Positions 1-8,965 of a stretch of DNA of 64,000 nt are shown piece after piece (the stretch's first letter is position 1; each line of letters opens with the position of its first letter). The position numbers were made by a program, and so were the translations under genes. This stretch comes from Acinetobacter sp. S54. GTDB taxonomy: Bacteria > Pseudomonadota > Gammaproteobacteria > Pseudomonadales > Moraxellaceae. The notes below the pieces were generated by a model. That model was not told the origin of the DNA. It saw only the letters and a list, made by a program, of their open reading frames with translations, and did not search any database. Location of the stretch: assembly GCF_016624945.1 (NCBI RefSeq), contig NZ_JACVUI010000006.1, positions 62,001-126,000 of the forward strand, written 5' to 3'.

Positions 1-642
1 CAGCGTCATCATATACAAGTGGATGTATATTCGTGCGATTTAGCCAATCGTGATGAAAGAGCAAAGTTTAGAGATTATCTTCAACATATTCAGGTCAGTA
101 TTCTTTGCAATAACGCAGGTTTCGCAACATTTGGCAACTTACATGGACTAAGCGCTGACCGTGAATGTGAACAAGTTGAACTAAATGTTGTTGCAGTACA
201 TGACCTAACGCTAGCTGTTTTGCCACAAATGATTGCAAAAAAGTCAGGGGCAATTTTGATTGTAGGTTCTACTTCAGGCCATCAACCTACACCTACTAAT
301 GCAACTTATGCTGCTACTAAAGCATTTGCCAATTCATTCGCAGAATCCTTACATAGTGAACTTAAGGGAACAGGGGTAAGTTGTACCTTGTTGGCTCCTG
401 GGCCGACGCGTACAGGTTTTACTGATGTTGCAGGTATTAGCAAAATTGAGGGTGTCGGGGGAAATTTAGTCTGGGTGAGTGCCGAACGGGTTGCCAAAGA
501 GGCTATACAAGGCATGCAGCGTAATCGTCGTATTGTGATTCCTGGTTTTATTGCTCAGGCGCAAACCTTGGGTGGACGTTATACCCCTCGCGTCATTTTG
601 TTGCCCATCCTTAAACAAGTATTTTCGAGATTGAAGTCATGA
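1..642 (+). CDS. SDR family oxidoreductase (5' end cut by window)
   Basis: This is an NAD(P)-dependent short-chain dehydrogenase lacking its N-terminus. The frame stays open to base 1, so the Rossmann glycine motif lies upstream of the window. Visible family marks are a DLANRDE stretch (end of the third beta strand), NNAG at about base 110-121, a Ser in the VGSTSG strand, and the catalytic YAATK (Tyr and Lys four apart) near bases 307-321. The first in-window start candidate (GTG at 19) is not the real start. The stop overlaps the next start by 4 bp (ATGA), so the two genes are probably translated together. The substrate is unknown. The neighbours (decarboxylase fold, diiron-like hydrolase, old yellow enzyme) suggest a small-molecule or lipid redox role. 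Confidence 0.88.
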   Translation, partial: QRHHIQVDVYSCDLANRDERAKFRDYLQHIQVSILCNNAGFATFGNLHGLSADRECEQVELNVVAVHDLTLAVLPQMIAKKSGAILIVGSTSGHQPTPTNATYAATKAFANSFAESLHSELKGTGVSCTLLAPGPTRTGFTDVAGISKIEGVGGNLVWVSAERVAKEAIQGMQRNRRIVIPGFIAQAQTLGGRYTPRVILLPILKQVFSRLKS

Positions 643-1385
643 AACAATTTATTCAAGATTTAAAGACACCATTTCGATTGGCTCGTTTAGGCAATAAGAT
701 TTATCACAATGCACAGTACCTCACCGCAGTGGTTGAGATTGATCCTAAAAAAATGGCGAAATGGTTACCAGCAGGGATCAAACTTGCCACTCCCTATCGA
801 GCTGATCTTTTCTGTGCTTATTTTCCGGACAATGTATATACAGATGCCTATCACGAAGCGGGATTATTCGTGCATATAAAAGTGGGCAAAAAAACAGGAA
901 TCTTTTGCCCCTGGATGATTCTGGATGATGATCGCGCCATGATTATTGGCCGTGAGTTGCTCGGATATCCCAAAAAAATTGGTGAAATTAGTTGGGACAA
1001 TGATGGCACACGGATTATAAGTCAAGCATCACGTCGTGGCACAGTACTCATCGAGATGGAGGCTCAGTTAGGGAAACCTTTACATAATGCTCCGCCAATT
1101 CTGGGCTTACCACATCGCAATATTTCTGGTTGTTTGGGGATAGGGCTGCCGAGGGAGATTCGTTTTACGCCGCAAGAGCATCCAATTGAAGTGCGTCAGG
1201 TTGAAATGAAACTACATTTTAGCGGAACAGAAAATGATCCTTTGCATGATATGGGGCTAGGGTGCGTAGTCGATGCTCGTTTGCATCGTGTCGATTTATC
1301 TGGAGGTTTTATTCCTCCTATGCAAATTCCAAGATGGCGCACTCCATTGTTTTTAATGCGCCAATTTAATCCGCGTGTTCTGTAA
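639..1385 (+). CDS. Acetoacetate decarboxylase family protein
   Basis: A 248-residue protein of the acetoacetate decarboxylase (ADC) superfamily. The signature GRELLGYPKK at about residues 104-113 carries the Lys pair (K112/K113) that in true ADC forms and tunes the Schiff base. An active-site-like Glu follows at about residue 116. Its length matches the family. Many ADC-like enzymes are not decarboxylases but aldolase/dehydratase-like, so acetoacetate should not be assumed as substrate. It overlaps the upstream SDR by 4 bp and lies 13 bp before the next gene, consistent with one operon. Confidence 0.85.
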   Translation: MKQFIQDLKTPFRLARLGNKIYHNAQYLTAVVEIDPKKMAKWLPAGIKLATPYRADLFCAYFPDNVYTDAYHEAGLFVHIKVGKKTGIFCPWMILDDDRAMIIGRELLGYPKKIGEISWDNDGTRIISQASRRGTVLIEMEAQLGKPLHNAPPILGLPHRNISGCLGIGLPREIRFTPQEHPIEVRQVEMKLHFSGTENDPLHDMGLGCVVDARLHRVDLSGGFIPPMQIPRWRTPLFLMRQFNPRVL

Positions 1386-1398
1386 ACAGGGAGCGTAA

Positions 1399-2256
1399 AT
1401 GATGAATAGTGCAATAAGACAGACTAAAATGAGTCCACTGGAAATTTCAGCACGTATAGATTTTCCTGTACGGCAGTTAGATCTGGAGTTTACAGATAAT
1501 ATCGCCGAATTCTGGTATTCACATAATGCTTTGCTTACTGGATTTATGGCCGCTTTATCCAGCGCTTTTCCTGATGGAGAACGGCAGTTTATTCATAGTG
1601 TTCGTCTCTATCAGGCACAGATTCAGGATTCTCAATTATTAAAACAGGTTCGAGCATTTATTGGACAAGAAGCTCATCATGGTAAGGAACATGACCAACT
1701 TAATGATTTAATGCGACGTCGAGGTTATCCAGTTGATCGGATCTATAAGCGTTTCAAGAAAATGAATCGGATGATGCAAGCGCGGTTGTCACCGGCCCAT
1801 CAACTGGCTTCGACTGTATGTATGGAACATTTGACAGCGATTCTGTCAGACTATTTTATCAGTAAGAAACCAGAACATTTAAATCATTTTGATCCTCATT
1901 TACGCAAAATCTGGGCTTGGCATGCCATTGAAGAAACTGAACATAAGGCAGTCGCTTTTGATGTTTATCAATCCTTGGTCAATCGTCCGTATTTTTTAAG
2001 GCTCATCATGTTGGAAACGACATTTTTCTTTGTGGTGATTACTTCAAGAGGCACCTATGAAATGTTGAAGCACACCAGACAACAGCGCAATATTGGTAGC
2101 TGGTTGTATGGACTTAACTATTTATTAGGTCCTAAAGGGGTAGTGAGTCAAATCAGTCGTGATTATCTGGATTTTTTTGCATTGAGTTTTCATCCGTGGC
2201 AACACGACAACCGTGTAATGGCTGAACAATTAAAACAAAAATATGCAATTCATTAA
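1399..2256 (+). CDS. Metal-dependent hydrolase family protein, diiron-like (PF10118 type)
   Basis: A 285-residue helical protein resembling the family annotated as predicted metal-dependent hydrolase. Spaced acidic/His motifs look like a ferritin-like di-metal site: E61 in GERQF, E91 and H94 in GQEAHHGKEH, E143-H144 in CMEHL, and E178/H182 in HAIEETEHKAVAFD. A hydrophobic stretch near residues 200-215 could touch the membrane. AGGGAG at 1388-1393 precedes tandem ATG codons at 1399 and 1402, and either may start the gene. Its activity is unknown; an oxidase or desaturase-like function is as plausible as hydrolysis. It is the third gene of the four-gene run. Confidence 0.8.
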   Translation: MMNSAIRQTKMSPLEISARIDFPVRQLDLEFTDNIAEFWYSHNALLTGFMAALSSAFPDGERQFIHSVRLYQAQIQDSQLLKQVRAFIGQEAHHGKEHDQLNDLMRRRGYPVDRIYKRFKKMNRMMQARLSPAHQLASTVCMEHLTAILSDYFISKKPEHLNHFDPHLRKIWAWHAIEETEHKAVAFDVYQSLVNRPYFLRLIMLETTFFFVVITSRGTYEMLKHTRQQRNIGSWLYGLNYLLGPKGVVSQISRDYLDFFALSFHPWQHDNRVMAEQLKQKYAIH

Positions 2257-2283
2257 TGCATAAAATTTAAACAGGAATGAATA

Positions 2284-3519
2284 ATGAATACACGAATTGC
2301 AAAACAAGCCCCGTCAGCACTTCAGCAATCTTTACGTTTACCCTGTGGTGTGGAAATACCAAATCGTATTGCTAAAGCTGCCATGAGTGAGCAACTTGCT
2401 GATCGTTATGGTTCACCTACAACTGATTTACAGCAACTTTACGCAGCATGGGCCACAGGTGGAACAGGGTTACTGATCACAGGTAATGTGATGATTGATC
2501 ACCGTGCATTTGTAGAACCAAGAAACGTGGTGCTGGAAGATGAAAAGTTTTTACAGGCGAATCAGCTTTGGGCACATGCTGCACACGTTAATGATAGTAA
2601 GATCATTATGCAGATTAATCATCCTGGTCGTGTTGCAGTGTTGCCGCTATTTAAAAAACCAATCGCTCCGTCAGCGGTTGGGCTGGATTTACCTGCGCTG
2701 AATATTGTACGCATTCCCAGAGCAATGACCGAAGTTGAAATTTATGAGCAGATTCAGCGTTTTGCTACAACAGCAGCATTGGCCGTCAAGGCGGGTTTTG
2801 ATGGCGTACAGGTACATTCTGCACATGGATATTTACTGTCTCAGTTTTTGTCACCCTTATCTAATATCCGTAATGATCAATGGGGGGGCAATGCACAAAA
2901 TCGACGACGGATGTTGATTGAAACAGTTAAAGCAGTTCGTAAAGCAATAGGGGCGAACAAGATATTGAGTGTAAAACTGAATTCGGCTGATTTTCAGAAA
3001 GGCGGATTAACTCAAGCAGAATCTGTTGAGATCGCGCTGGCATTAGAAAAAGAGGGAATTGATCTTCTTGAAATCTCGGGGGGAAATTACGAATCACCCG
3101 CACAATTAGGGTATATGCCTGGGCGTCAGACACAACGTGATGCCTATTTTCTTGATTATGCGAGGGCATTGCGTACACAGAGTAAACTACCATTGATGCT
3201 TACAGGCGGGCTCAGAAATGTGGCATTGATGAATCAGATTATTGCGGATGGAACAGTGGATCTAGTTGGTTTGGCCCGACCTTTTGCTATGCAACCAGAT
3301 ATTGCTACACAACTTTTGGCAGGGCAATCGGTTAAGGCGTCTCAAAAAGTTCCTGCTATTGGCTTTAAACCAGTTGATGCATACTTGCAATTAGCATGGC
3401 ATGCAGCGCAGTTCCGTCGTATTAGTCAGGGTCAACGCCCTAAAGCAATAAAGGGCCTAATCAAAACTTTATGTGCTTTTGGTCCCCGAATGGGGCTGAA
3501 TATTCTGACGCAGAATTAA
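2284..3519 (+). CDS. NADH:flavin oxidoreductase, old yellow enzyme family
   Basis: A 411-residue FMN TIM-barrel ene-reductase. The substrate-anchoring pair is H178 and H181 in VHSAHGYLLSQFLSP, followed by the class-typical N-R-x-D-x-W-G-G. The C-terminal phosphate-binding part TGGLRN...GLARPFAMQP is also present. The C-terminal tail of about 50 residues after the barrel is usual for the NADH-oxidase-like subgroup. Such enzymes reduce activated C=C bonds. It is 27 bp downstream of the metal hydrolase and apparently last in the operon. No terminator is obvious after it. Confidence 0.9.
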   Translation: MNTRIAKQAPSALQQSLRLPCGVEIPNRIAKAAMSEQLADRYGSPTTDLQQLYAAWATGGTGLLITGNVMIDHRAFVEPRNVVLEDEKFLQANQLWAHAAHVNDSKIIMQINHPGRVAVLPLFKKPIAPSAVGLDLPALNIVRIPRAMTEVEIYEQIQRFATTAALAVKAGFDGVQVHSAHGYLLSQFLSPLSNIRNDQWGGNAQNRRRMLIETVKAVRKAIGANKILSVKLNSADFQKGGLTQAESVEIALALEKEGIDLLEISGGNYESPAQLGYMPGRQTQRDAYFLDYARALRTQSKLPLMLTGGLRNVALMNQIIADGTVDLVGLARPFAMQPDIATQLLAGQSVKASQKVPAIGFKPVDAYLQLAWHAAQFRRISQGQRPKAIKGLIKTLCAFGPRMGLNILTQN

Positions 3520-3839
3520 TCTGGTTTTATTTGAAAAATTAAAGAGCCAATGAAAATTTAACAAATATAAAACTGATGTACATATTAAGTTGGATAATTA
3601 TTGGCACTCACTTTCTTATTTTAACCTGGATATTAAGACCAAAAAATATTATTTAAAATATATCAATAATATGCAATTTTGAAATGGGAATCTTGTTTAT
3701 CATTTCAAATACATTTATAGCTTGTCTCAAGCTAAAAGCATTTCTTTCGGATTTAAAGTAAATTTGAGCTTAACTTCAATCAATTAATTAAAATGCCTCA
3801 CCGTAAAAGCTCAACATTTTTTATCATTAATACTTATCG
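3520..3839. other. Intergenic region, no gene seen
   Basis: About 320 bp of AT-rich sequence between the convergent old yellow enzyme gene and the first BLUF gene. I see no start codon with a ribosome site, no RNA gene and no strong hairpin terminator. Confidence 0.6.
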
Positions 3840-4307
3840 CTAAATATATTTATTTACGCCGCGATTATTCATTCCAACTTTTTGTTTTATTTGAGTTTGA
3901 TCTGCATCGTATAGATGATTTAAAAAAATGGGAAGCGTTTTTGTATCTAGGATCGAAGGGGAAAATGTTTGAAAATTCATGCTTTTGAAAAACTTATTGA
4001 TCTCTGAGTTACGTTGTACATATTTCATAGACCAATCTTTAAAATTAGTTTCTTCGATCTCTAAAATTTCAAATGAAACAATTTCACAATGCCGCTCATC
4101 TCTACGAATATCAGAAAAAAGTTGTTCGACAATTTCTTTTTCACCTTGTAAGCATTGAAAAAAGGAGCCATCAGCATAGTAGAGCACACCACAAATATCA
4201 TGACGACTATTAAAATCTCGAGCTATGGTCAAAATATCATTAAGATCCTGTAAAAGATCATCTGATTCTGGATTACGAGTACTCGCATAACATAACTGGA
4301 TTTTCAT
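3840..4307 (-). CDS. BLUF-domain blue-light photoreceptor (BlsA-like)
   Basis: A 155-residue short BLUF protein with an N-terminal FAD-binding BLUF fold and a C-terminal helical cap, the size of Acinetobacter BlsA. The photocycle residues are all present: Y7 (LCYAS), N33 (DFNSR), Q51 (SFFQCLQGE), W92 and M94 (KDWSMKY). No output domain is fused, so signalling must be by protein-protein contact, as known for BlsA acting on transcription regulators. An AAGGAG site precedes the ATG by 7 bp. It faces away from the OYE gene and is accompanied by a second BLUF gene 0.9 kb away. It could be the blsA orthologue or a paralogue; the sequence alone does not decide. Confidence 0.93.
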   Translation of the reverse strand: MKIQLCYASTRNPESDDLLQDLNDILTIARDFNSRHDICGVLYYADGSFFQCLQGEKEIVEQLFSDIRRDERHCEIVSFEILEIEETNFKDWSMKYVQRNSEINKFFKSMNFQTFSPSILDTKTLPIFLNHLYDADQTQIKQKVGMNNRGVNKYI

Positions 4308-4761
4308 GATTGCACACTCCTTAAATAAAAAATGTCACATTTCAACTAAAGATGAGCAATAGAAATTGAATAAAATTTATATCTTATTAATAAACAAAGA
4401 TTAAATTTAGAGGAGGGGTGACATAAGACATACTATCCTTTTTTTAAGAAATTAGCTAATTCTTGTAATTCAAATTAATTTTAAAAAATAGTTATGTGCT
4501 AAACGGGTTTAGTTAAATTCTTTTAAATACAAAAACTTAAATTTTTGGTGCAAAAGACTAGATTCTATTTTTATTTTTTTTATCAAAGCATACAATTTTT
4601 TATGTCTATGAAAAATATTAGAAACATATTATAGGTAGGTTAAAAAATAAACATTTGTAATCTTTGGATTACAGGGGAGGTAATAGGCTTTGACGAAGAA
4701 ATAAACATCTTGAATAGTATAGATGACAGTTGTAATGAATTCGATAAGCTAAATGGATCAG
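4308..4761. other. Intergenic region upstream of the BLUF gene
   Basis: About 450 bp, very AT-rich. It must hold the promoter of the minus-strand BLUF gene, but no clear -35/-10 pair can be fixed. A strong ribosome-site-like AGGAGG at about 4411-4416 is followed only by GTG-ACA-TAA, so no gene is called. Confidence 0.5.
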
Positions 4762-5022
4762 TCATGAGTACTTTAATTTTTTTATTTTTAAAATATTCAC
4801 CACTTTAAATTTTTTATGATCATGAAAAATCGTTTCATGAACTTTAACTTGATTCAGTTTTTCCCATAATTCAAAAGGGAAAAACTCAGAACTTTCTGCA
4901 AAAACCCAAAGCCATTGATATGTATTCATAAGCGTTTGTGTATTGAAAGATACATCCTGCACTCTAACAATTTTATGTCGATTCTTATGTTCATCTTGAA
5001 GAATAATTTGATGATTCTCCAT
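4762..5022 (-). CDS. Small hypothetical protein between two BLUF genes
   Basis: An unrecognised, basic 86-residue protein if started at the ATG at 5022; an in-frame TTG start 30 bp upstream is less likely. The middle is aromatic-rich (YQWLWVFAESSEFFPFELWEKL) and the C-terminus is Lys-rich. No signal peptide or transmembrane segment is evident. A weak AAGTGA lies about 10 bp before the ATG. It is transcribed away from the second BLUF gene, so they share a 177-bp divergent promoter region. I do not recognise the family and infer no function beyond possible light-response association by position. Confidence 0.5.
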   Translation of the reverse strand: MENHQIILQDEHKNRHKIVRVQDVSFNTQTLMNTYQWLWVFAESSEFFPFELWEKLNQVKVHETIFHDHKKFKVVNILKIKKLKYS

Positions 5023-5199
5023 AATGTGTAAATCACTTGCTGTTTCTTTCAATTTATATTAACAAATTCACACAACTAAAAGTGGATACTTTGTATAAGT
5101 ATGGTTCTAAAATTTTTGATTAAAACTTACAATAATACTAATTATAAGTGATAAATATTAATGATATAAATCTAGTTTTAAAAAATACTGAGATCCAAA

Positions 5200-5649
5200 A
5201 TGACTTTAGTAAGCATGATGTATGCGAGTAAAACCAATAAAGATCATAACTCTATTAAACAAGATCTAATGAATATTCTTACAGAGTCCATAAAGTTTAA
5301 TTCTTTAAATGATATTACAGGAGTGCTTTATTACGGTCACGGATATTTCTTACAATATATAGAAGGCAAGAAAACAAATATTGATCAATTATTTTACAAT
5401 ACAATCGTAAAGGATCAGAGACATACTCATTGTGAAATTCTTTATTATGCTGAACTTGAAAAGCCCCTGTTTGAAAAATGGAGCATGAAATTTGCTCCAC
5501 TTAATCAAAAAATCAAAGATTTTTTTCATGAAAATCATATTGATGAATTTAATCCCTATTTACTTACCACACATTCAATTGGTCCCTTTATTCAAATCCT
5601 TAGCGATGAGCCTGCTTATGATGTACATAAATTTTCGAATAATAAATAA
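5200..5649 (+). CDS. BLUF-domain blue-light photoreceptor (second copy)
   Basis: A 149-residue stand-alone BLUF protein with the full flavin-site set: Y8 (MMYAS), N34 (KFNSL), Q52 (GYFLQYIEG), W94 and M96 (EKWSMKF). It is clearly diverged from the copy at 3840-4307, so it is a paralogue rather than a recent duplicate. It has no fused effector domain. It is divergently transcribed from the small hypothetical gene and convergent with the PNPOx-fold gene 22 bp downstream. Confidence 0.92.
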   Translation: MTLVSMMYASKTNKDHNSIKQDLMNILTESIKFNSLNDITGVLYYGHGYFLQYIEGKKTNIDQLFYNTIVKDQRHTHCEILYYAELEKPLFEKWSMKFAPLNQKIKDFFHENHIDEFNPYLLTTHSIGPFIQILSDEPAYDVHKFSNNK

Positions 5650-5671
5650 TTTGGACCAAAGTTAGAATATG

Positions 5672-6148
5672 TTACAAGGATAAGGTTTCGGAAGTTCCTA
5701 ATTGTTGCTTTTCTCCTGAAATTGCAGCTTTCGTTAATTTATATAAAGTGGCAATAGCGCCAGCACTTTCCCAGTATTGGGCACCATGCGCATCTATGCG
5801 CACTAATTGTATATCAGGATCATCCTTTCCATTTTCAAAAAAAGCGTCATAAGCAGGTGACCATAACTCATCTAAAATAGTTTGATCATTCACCAGTGTT
5901 CCAGTCCCATGAATAGAAATGTATTGATGGGAAGAGGTGGTATAAGCAAGATTCACTTGTGGATGTGTTTCAAGATTTTGGCATAATTCAGATCTTTTTG
6001 AACCAATGAACCAAATTTCTCCATTAAATTCACGATTTTGTGTGGTCATAGGAACAGCATGTAAATGTCCTTCAGCATTGGTGAAGGTTACGATCACAGT
6101 TCTTTCATTCTTAATCAGATCGTTAATGGTTTGGTAGTCTGTCGTCAT
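5672..6148 (-). CDS. Pyridoxamine 5'-phosphate oxidase-fold protein (general stress protein 26-like)
   Basis: A 158-residue split-barrel flavin-binding protein. The start MTTDYQTINDLIK at 6148 is preferred because AAGAGA sits about 7 bp upstream and the family begins there; a longer frame starts at 6184 without support. Typical segments are TFTNAEGHLHAVPMT, a GEIWFIGSKRSE strand, and LAYTTSSHQYISIHGTG. Homologues bind FMN/FAD and are linked to stress; the reaction is undefined. It converges on the second BLUF gene. Confidence 0.87.
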   Translation of the reverse strand: MTTDYQTINDLIKNERTVIVTFTNAEGHLHAVPMTTQNREFNGEIWFIGSKRSELCQNLETHPQVNLAYTTSSHQYISIHGTGTLVNDQTILDELWSPAYDAFFENGKDDPDIQLVRIDAHGAQYWESAGAIATLYKLTKAAISGEKQQLGTSETLSL

Positions 6149-6577
6149 TTTTAGTCTCTTCGAAATTAGGTACGTTTCAAGCATGCCCGCTTTGTAAGGA
6201 TTTTAAAAAGAATAGTCATGTTTCAAATGTTTACTTTTTATTAGGAAACTGGGTAGATCATGTAAGAAAGGTTTTATGATGTATATAAATGAGTTTCTAA
6301 ATTAGCTTAAAAATTTGAATTATGCGTGAGAAAATAAACGTAGATAGCGTTTTTTTTTAAATATAAAATTTTTAATAGGATGAAAATTAACAATAAATAG
6401 TTTTTGGGTTTTAAAATAATTAAATTTGACCCTGTGTGTAACTAAATATGAAAATGTATTGTTAGAATCAATTTAGGTAAGCTCTGAGTCAATTGTATAG
6501 ATGTTTAGGTAACTTAGCTTTATTTTTGATCATTTTTAATTCAATCTAAATAAAAGTATTAATATAAAGATGGTCAT
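6149..6577. other. Divergent promoter region before otsBA
   Basis: About 430 bp of AT-rich sequence between the minus-strand PNPOx-fold gene and otsB. It must carry the otsBA promoter. I can fix no clear regulator site and see no further gene. Confidence 0.5.
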
Positions 6578-7414
6578 ATGAACATAAATATTGGGAGTGA
6601 AAATAGCACTTTTTTTTCTTATGAGTTTAAAGAAATATTAAATGATATTCATCATGAGAATAAGAAAGTTGTTTTGTTTTTAGATATTGATGGTACTTTG
6701 GCTGAATTTAAGAATGATCCTTCGGAGTGTTATATTCCAGAAGATACACTCAATTTAATTAGAAATATTCAAAAACATATTGTGGTTGCTGCTATAACAG
6801 GTCGCGATCTATTTTCAGCAAAAAAACTATTTAAACAGATTAATTTGCCGATTGCTGCATTACATGGTTTAGTTATTTACCTTAATGATGAAAAGAAATT
6901 TATTAAACATTCAGATGGTGAATTATTTCAACGCATAAATACATTTTTAAATCAGCAAGTTAAAGCTTATCCTGAGTTAAATATCGAAAATAAACAACAT
7001 GCTATAGCCTTGCATTATAGGAAATGTCCACAGCTTAAACAGACAGCATGGGACATTATGCGCCATCTTCAAGAGCATTTTAATCAGCTTAAACTGATTA
7101 CAGGTAAATATGTCTATGAATTGGTTTGGAAGGATATAGATAAAGGGCAAGCGATTGCAGAAATATCTGCTTTATTAAAATTGGAGAATCACCTACTCAT
7201 ATTTATTGGCGATGATCGAACGGATGAAGATGGCTTTCAATATATTAATAGCGTAAATGGTATCAGTATAAAAGTGGGTATGGGCGCAACAAAAGCTACT
7301 TATACATTAAAGGATATAGCGCAAGTTACTGTCTTTTTAAAAAACCTTTCACATTCTCTTTCTCACTCATTAAACGACCACGGTATAAAAGAATTCGGAG
7401 AAGAACATGTCTAG
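6578..7414 (+). CDS. otsB: Trehalose-6-phosphate phosphatase
   Basis: A 278-residue HAD-superfamily phosphatase that removes phosphate from trehalose 6-phosphate in the cytoplasm. The nucleophile motif LFLDIDGTL has D36 and D38, a cap follows, and the C-terminal FIGDDRTDEDGF supplies the Mg-binding acids. Length is normal. It overlaps otsA by 8 bp, so the two are translationally linked in the order otsB-otsA. Trehalose made here protects against osmotic and desiccation stress. Confidence 0.95.
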   Translation: MNINIGSENSTFFSYEFKEILNDIHHENKKVVLFLDIDGTLAEFKNDPSECYIPEDTLNLIRNIQKHIVVAAITGRDLFSAKKLFKQINLPIAALHGLVIYLNDEKKFIKHSDGELFQRINTFLNQQVKAYPELNIENKQHAIALHYRKCPQLKQTAWDIMRHLQEHFNQLKLITGKYVYELVWKDIDKGQAIAEISALLKLENHLLIFIGDDRTDEDGFQYINSVNGISIKVGMGATKATYTLKDIAQVTVFLKNLSHSLSHSLNDHGIKEFGEEHV

Positions 7415-8852
7415 ACTTATTATATTATCGAATCGCGTCAGTTTACCTCAAACAGGAAAATGTGTAGCAGGCGGGCTAGCTGTTGCTATGCAAGATGCAT
7501 TGAGCAAAGTTGGGGGAGTTTGGGTTGGCTGGAATGGGGAAAAGATTGAAAATCAAGTCAATCAACGTTTCGATATTTTGTACAAATCAAAAATCACATA
7601 TATGACTTGCCCTTTGACACAGAAACAATATCAAGATTATTACTGTGGCTTTTCAAATAACACTTTATGGCCCATGATGCATGATCGTGATGATCTTATA
7701 GAATATGATCATTCAGAATATGAAACTTATCAGCAGGTGAATCGCTTGTTTGCCAAAAAAATAAGTGAGTTTGCTGAACCGGATGACTTAATTTGGGTAC
7801 AAGATTATCATTTTCTTAGTGTAGCCCGTCATTGCCGTGAATTAGGTATGCCAAACAAAATTGGTTTCTTTTTACATATTCCCTTTGCTTCAATGAAGTT
7901 ATGGAAAAAACTACCTGTAGCCCAAGCACTGCTTGAGGACTTATGTCACTACAATCTGCTTGGTTTACAGACCGAACAAGATCAGAAAACCTGCATTCAA
8001 ACGTGTGCGCAATTGCTTAAAGCACAGAAAATTCAAACCCATCTTTTAAGCTTAAATCAAAATCTAGTATCAATTCAGCATTATCCAATAGGCGTGGATG
8101 TTAAAGGTATTCAAAGGTCAGTAAAAGATGGGCTAGACGTGGAATTACCAGAAATGTGGTCAAAAGATTCGTCAATGAAAACTATTATTGGAGTTGATCG
8201 TATAGATTATTCTAAGGGTTTATTTGAACGTTTTAACGCATTTGCCAGTTTTTTGGAACAGCATCCTGAAACCCATGAAAAGATACAACACGTACAGATC
8301 GCTTGTCCTTGCCGTTTGGACGTTGCGACCTATAAGCGTCTGTTTGAGCGATTTAAGTTAAAAATGGATCTGATCAATAATGAGTTTAAGCAAAATAAAT
8401 GGTATCCAATTGTTTGTAGTTATGAATCTAAACCGCATCATGAGCTTATGCAGCTTTATCGTCAGGCAGATATTTGTTGGATTAGTTCATTGAAAGATGG
8501 CATGAATCTGGTCGCAAAAGAATTTATTGCTGCTCAAGATCCGCAAAATCCAGGTGTTCTAATTTTATCAAAATTTGCGGGTGCGGCAGAGCAAATGGTT
8601 GATGCGTTGGTGGTTGATCCGACTGATCGAAAAGCGATGCTAAGTGCTTTGGAAACCGCCTTGAATATGTCATTGATGGAGCGTAAATATCGTTATCAGC
8701 GATTGATTCATCAATTAACGAATTATGATATTAACGATTGGTGTACTGACTTTCTGAGCGATCTGGAATGCTCGCAATATGCTCAGAGTTTTGTATACGA
8801 AAATACATTAGAGGCGGTTTCATTTTATCCAAAAGCTTCATTCAGAATTTAA
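7407..8852 (+). CDS. otsA: Alpha,alpha-trehalose-phosphate synthase (UDP-forming)
   Basis: A 481-residue GT20 glycosyltransferase that joins UDP-glucose and glucose 6-phosphate into trehalose 6-phosphate. Family marks: the N-terminal LSNRVSLP with GGLAVAM for glucose-6-phosphate, WVQDYHF, FFLHIPFAS, GVDRIDYSKGLFERF in the C-terminal Rossmann half, and DGMNLVAKEF for nucleotide-sugar binding. The ATG lies inside the end of otsB. A strong hairpin terminator follows about 50 bp downstream. Confidence 0.96.
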   Translation: MSRLIILSNRVSLPQTGKCVAGGLAVAMQDALSKVGGVWVGWNGEKIENQVNQRFDILYKSKITYMTCPLTQKQYQDYYCGFSNNTLWPMMHDRDDLIEYDHSEYETYQQVNRLFAKKISEFAEPDDLIWVQDYHFLSVARHCRELGMPNKIGFFLHIPFASMKLWKKLPVAQALLEDLCHYNLLGLQTEQDQKTCIQTCAQLLKAQKIQTHLLSLNQNLVSIQHYPIGVDVKGIQRSVKDGLDVELPEMWSKDSSMKTIIGVDRIDYSKGLFERFNAFASFLEQHPETHEKIQHVQIACPCRLDVATYKRLFERFKLKMDLINNEFKQNKWYPIVCSYESKPHHELMQLYRQADICWISSLKDGMNLVAKEFIAAQDPQNPGVLILSKFAGAAEQMVDALVVDPTDRKAMLSALETALNMSLMERKYRYQRLIHQLTNYDINDWCTDFLSDLECSQYAQSFVYENTLEAVSFYPKASFRI

Positions 8853-8903
8853 AACCGATTGAGTGCGGGTAGACTCCTCAATGAGGATATGTTAAAGCTT
8901 CAT

Positions 8904-8940
8904 AATAAAGCCTTTATCCCTTGAAGATAAAGGCTTTATT
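8904..8940. terminator. Bidirectional hairpin terminator after otsA
   Basis: A perfect 15-bp inverted repeat (8904-8918 with 8926-8940, 7-nt loop) with A and T runs on its two sides. It can end both otsBA on the plus strand and the convergent MFS gene on the minus strand. Confidence 0.85.
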
Positions 8941-8965
8941 TAAAAAAACGAAGAAGGAAAAACGT

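Noticed and set aside
4411..4425. Strong Shine-Dalgarno AGGAGG without a gene
   Set aside because: The only start after it, GTG, is followed by one codon and a stop; no longer frame opens within reach.
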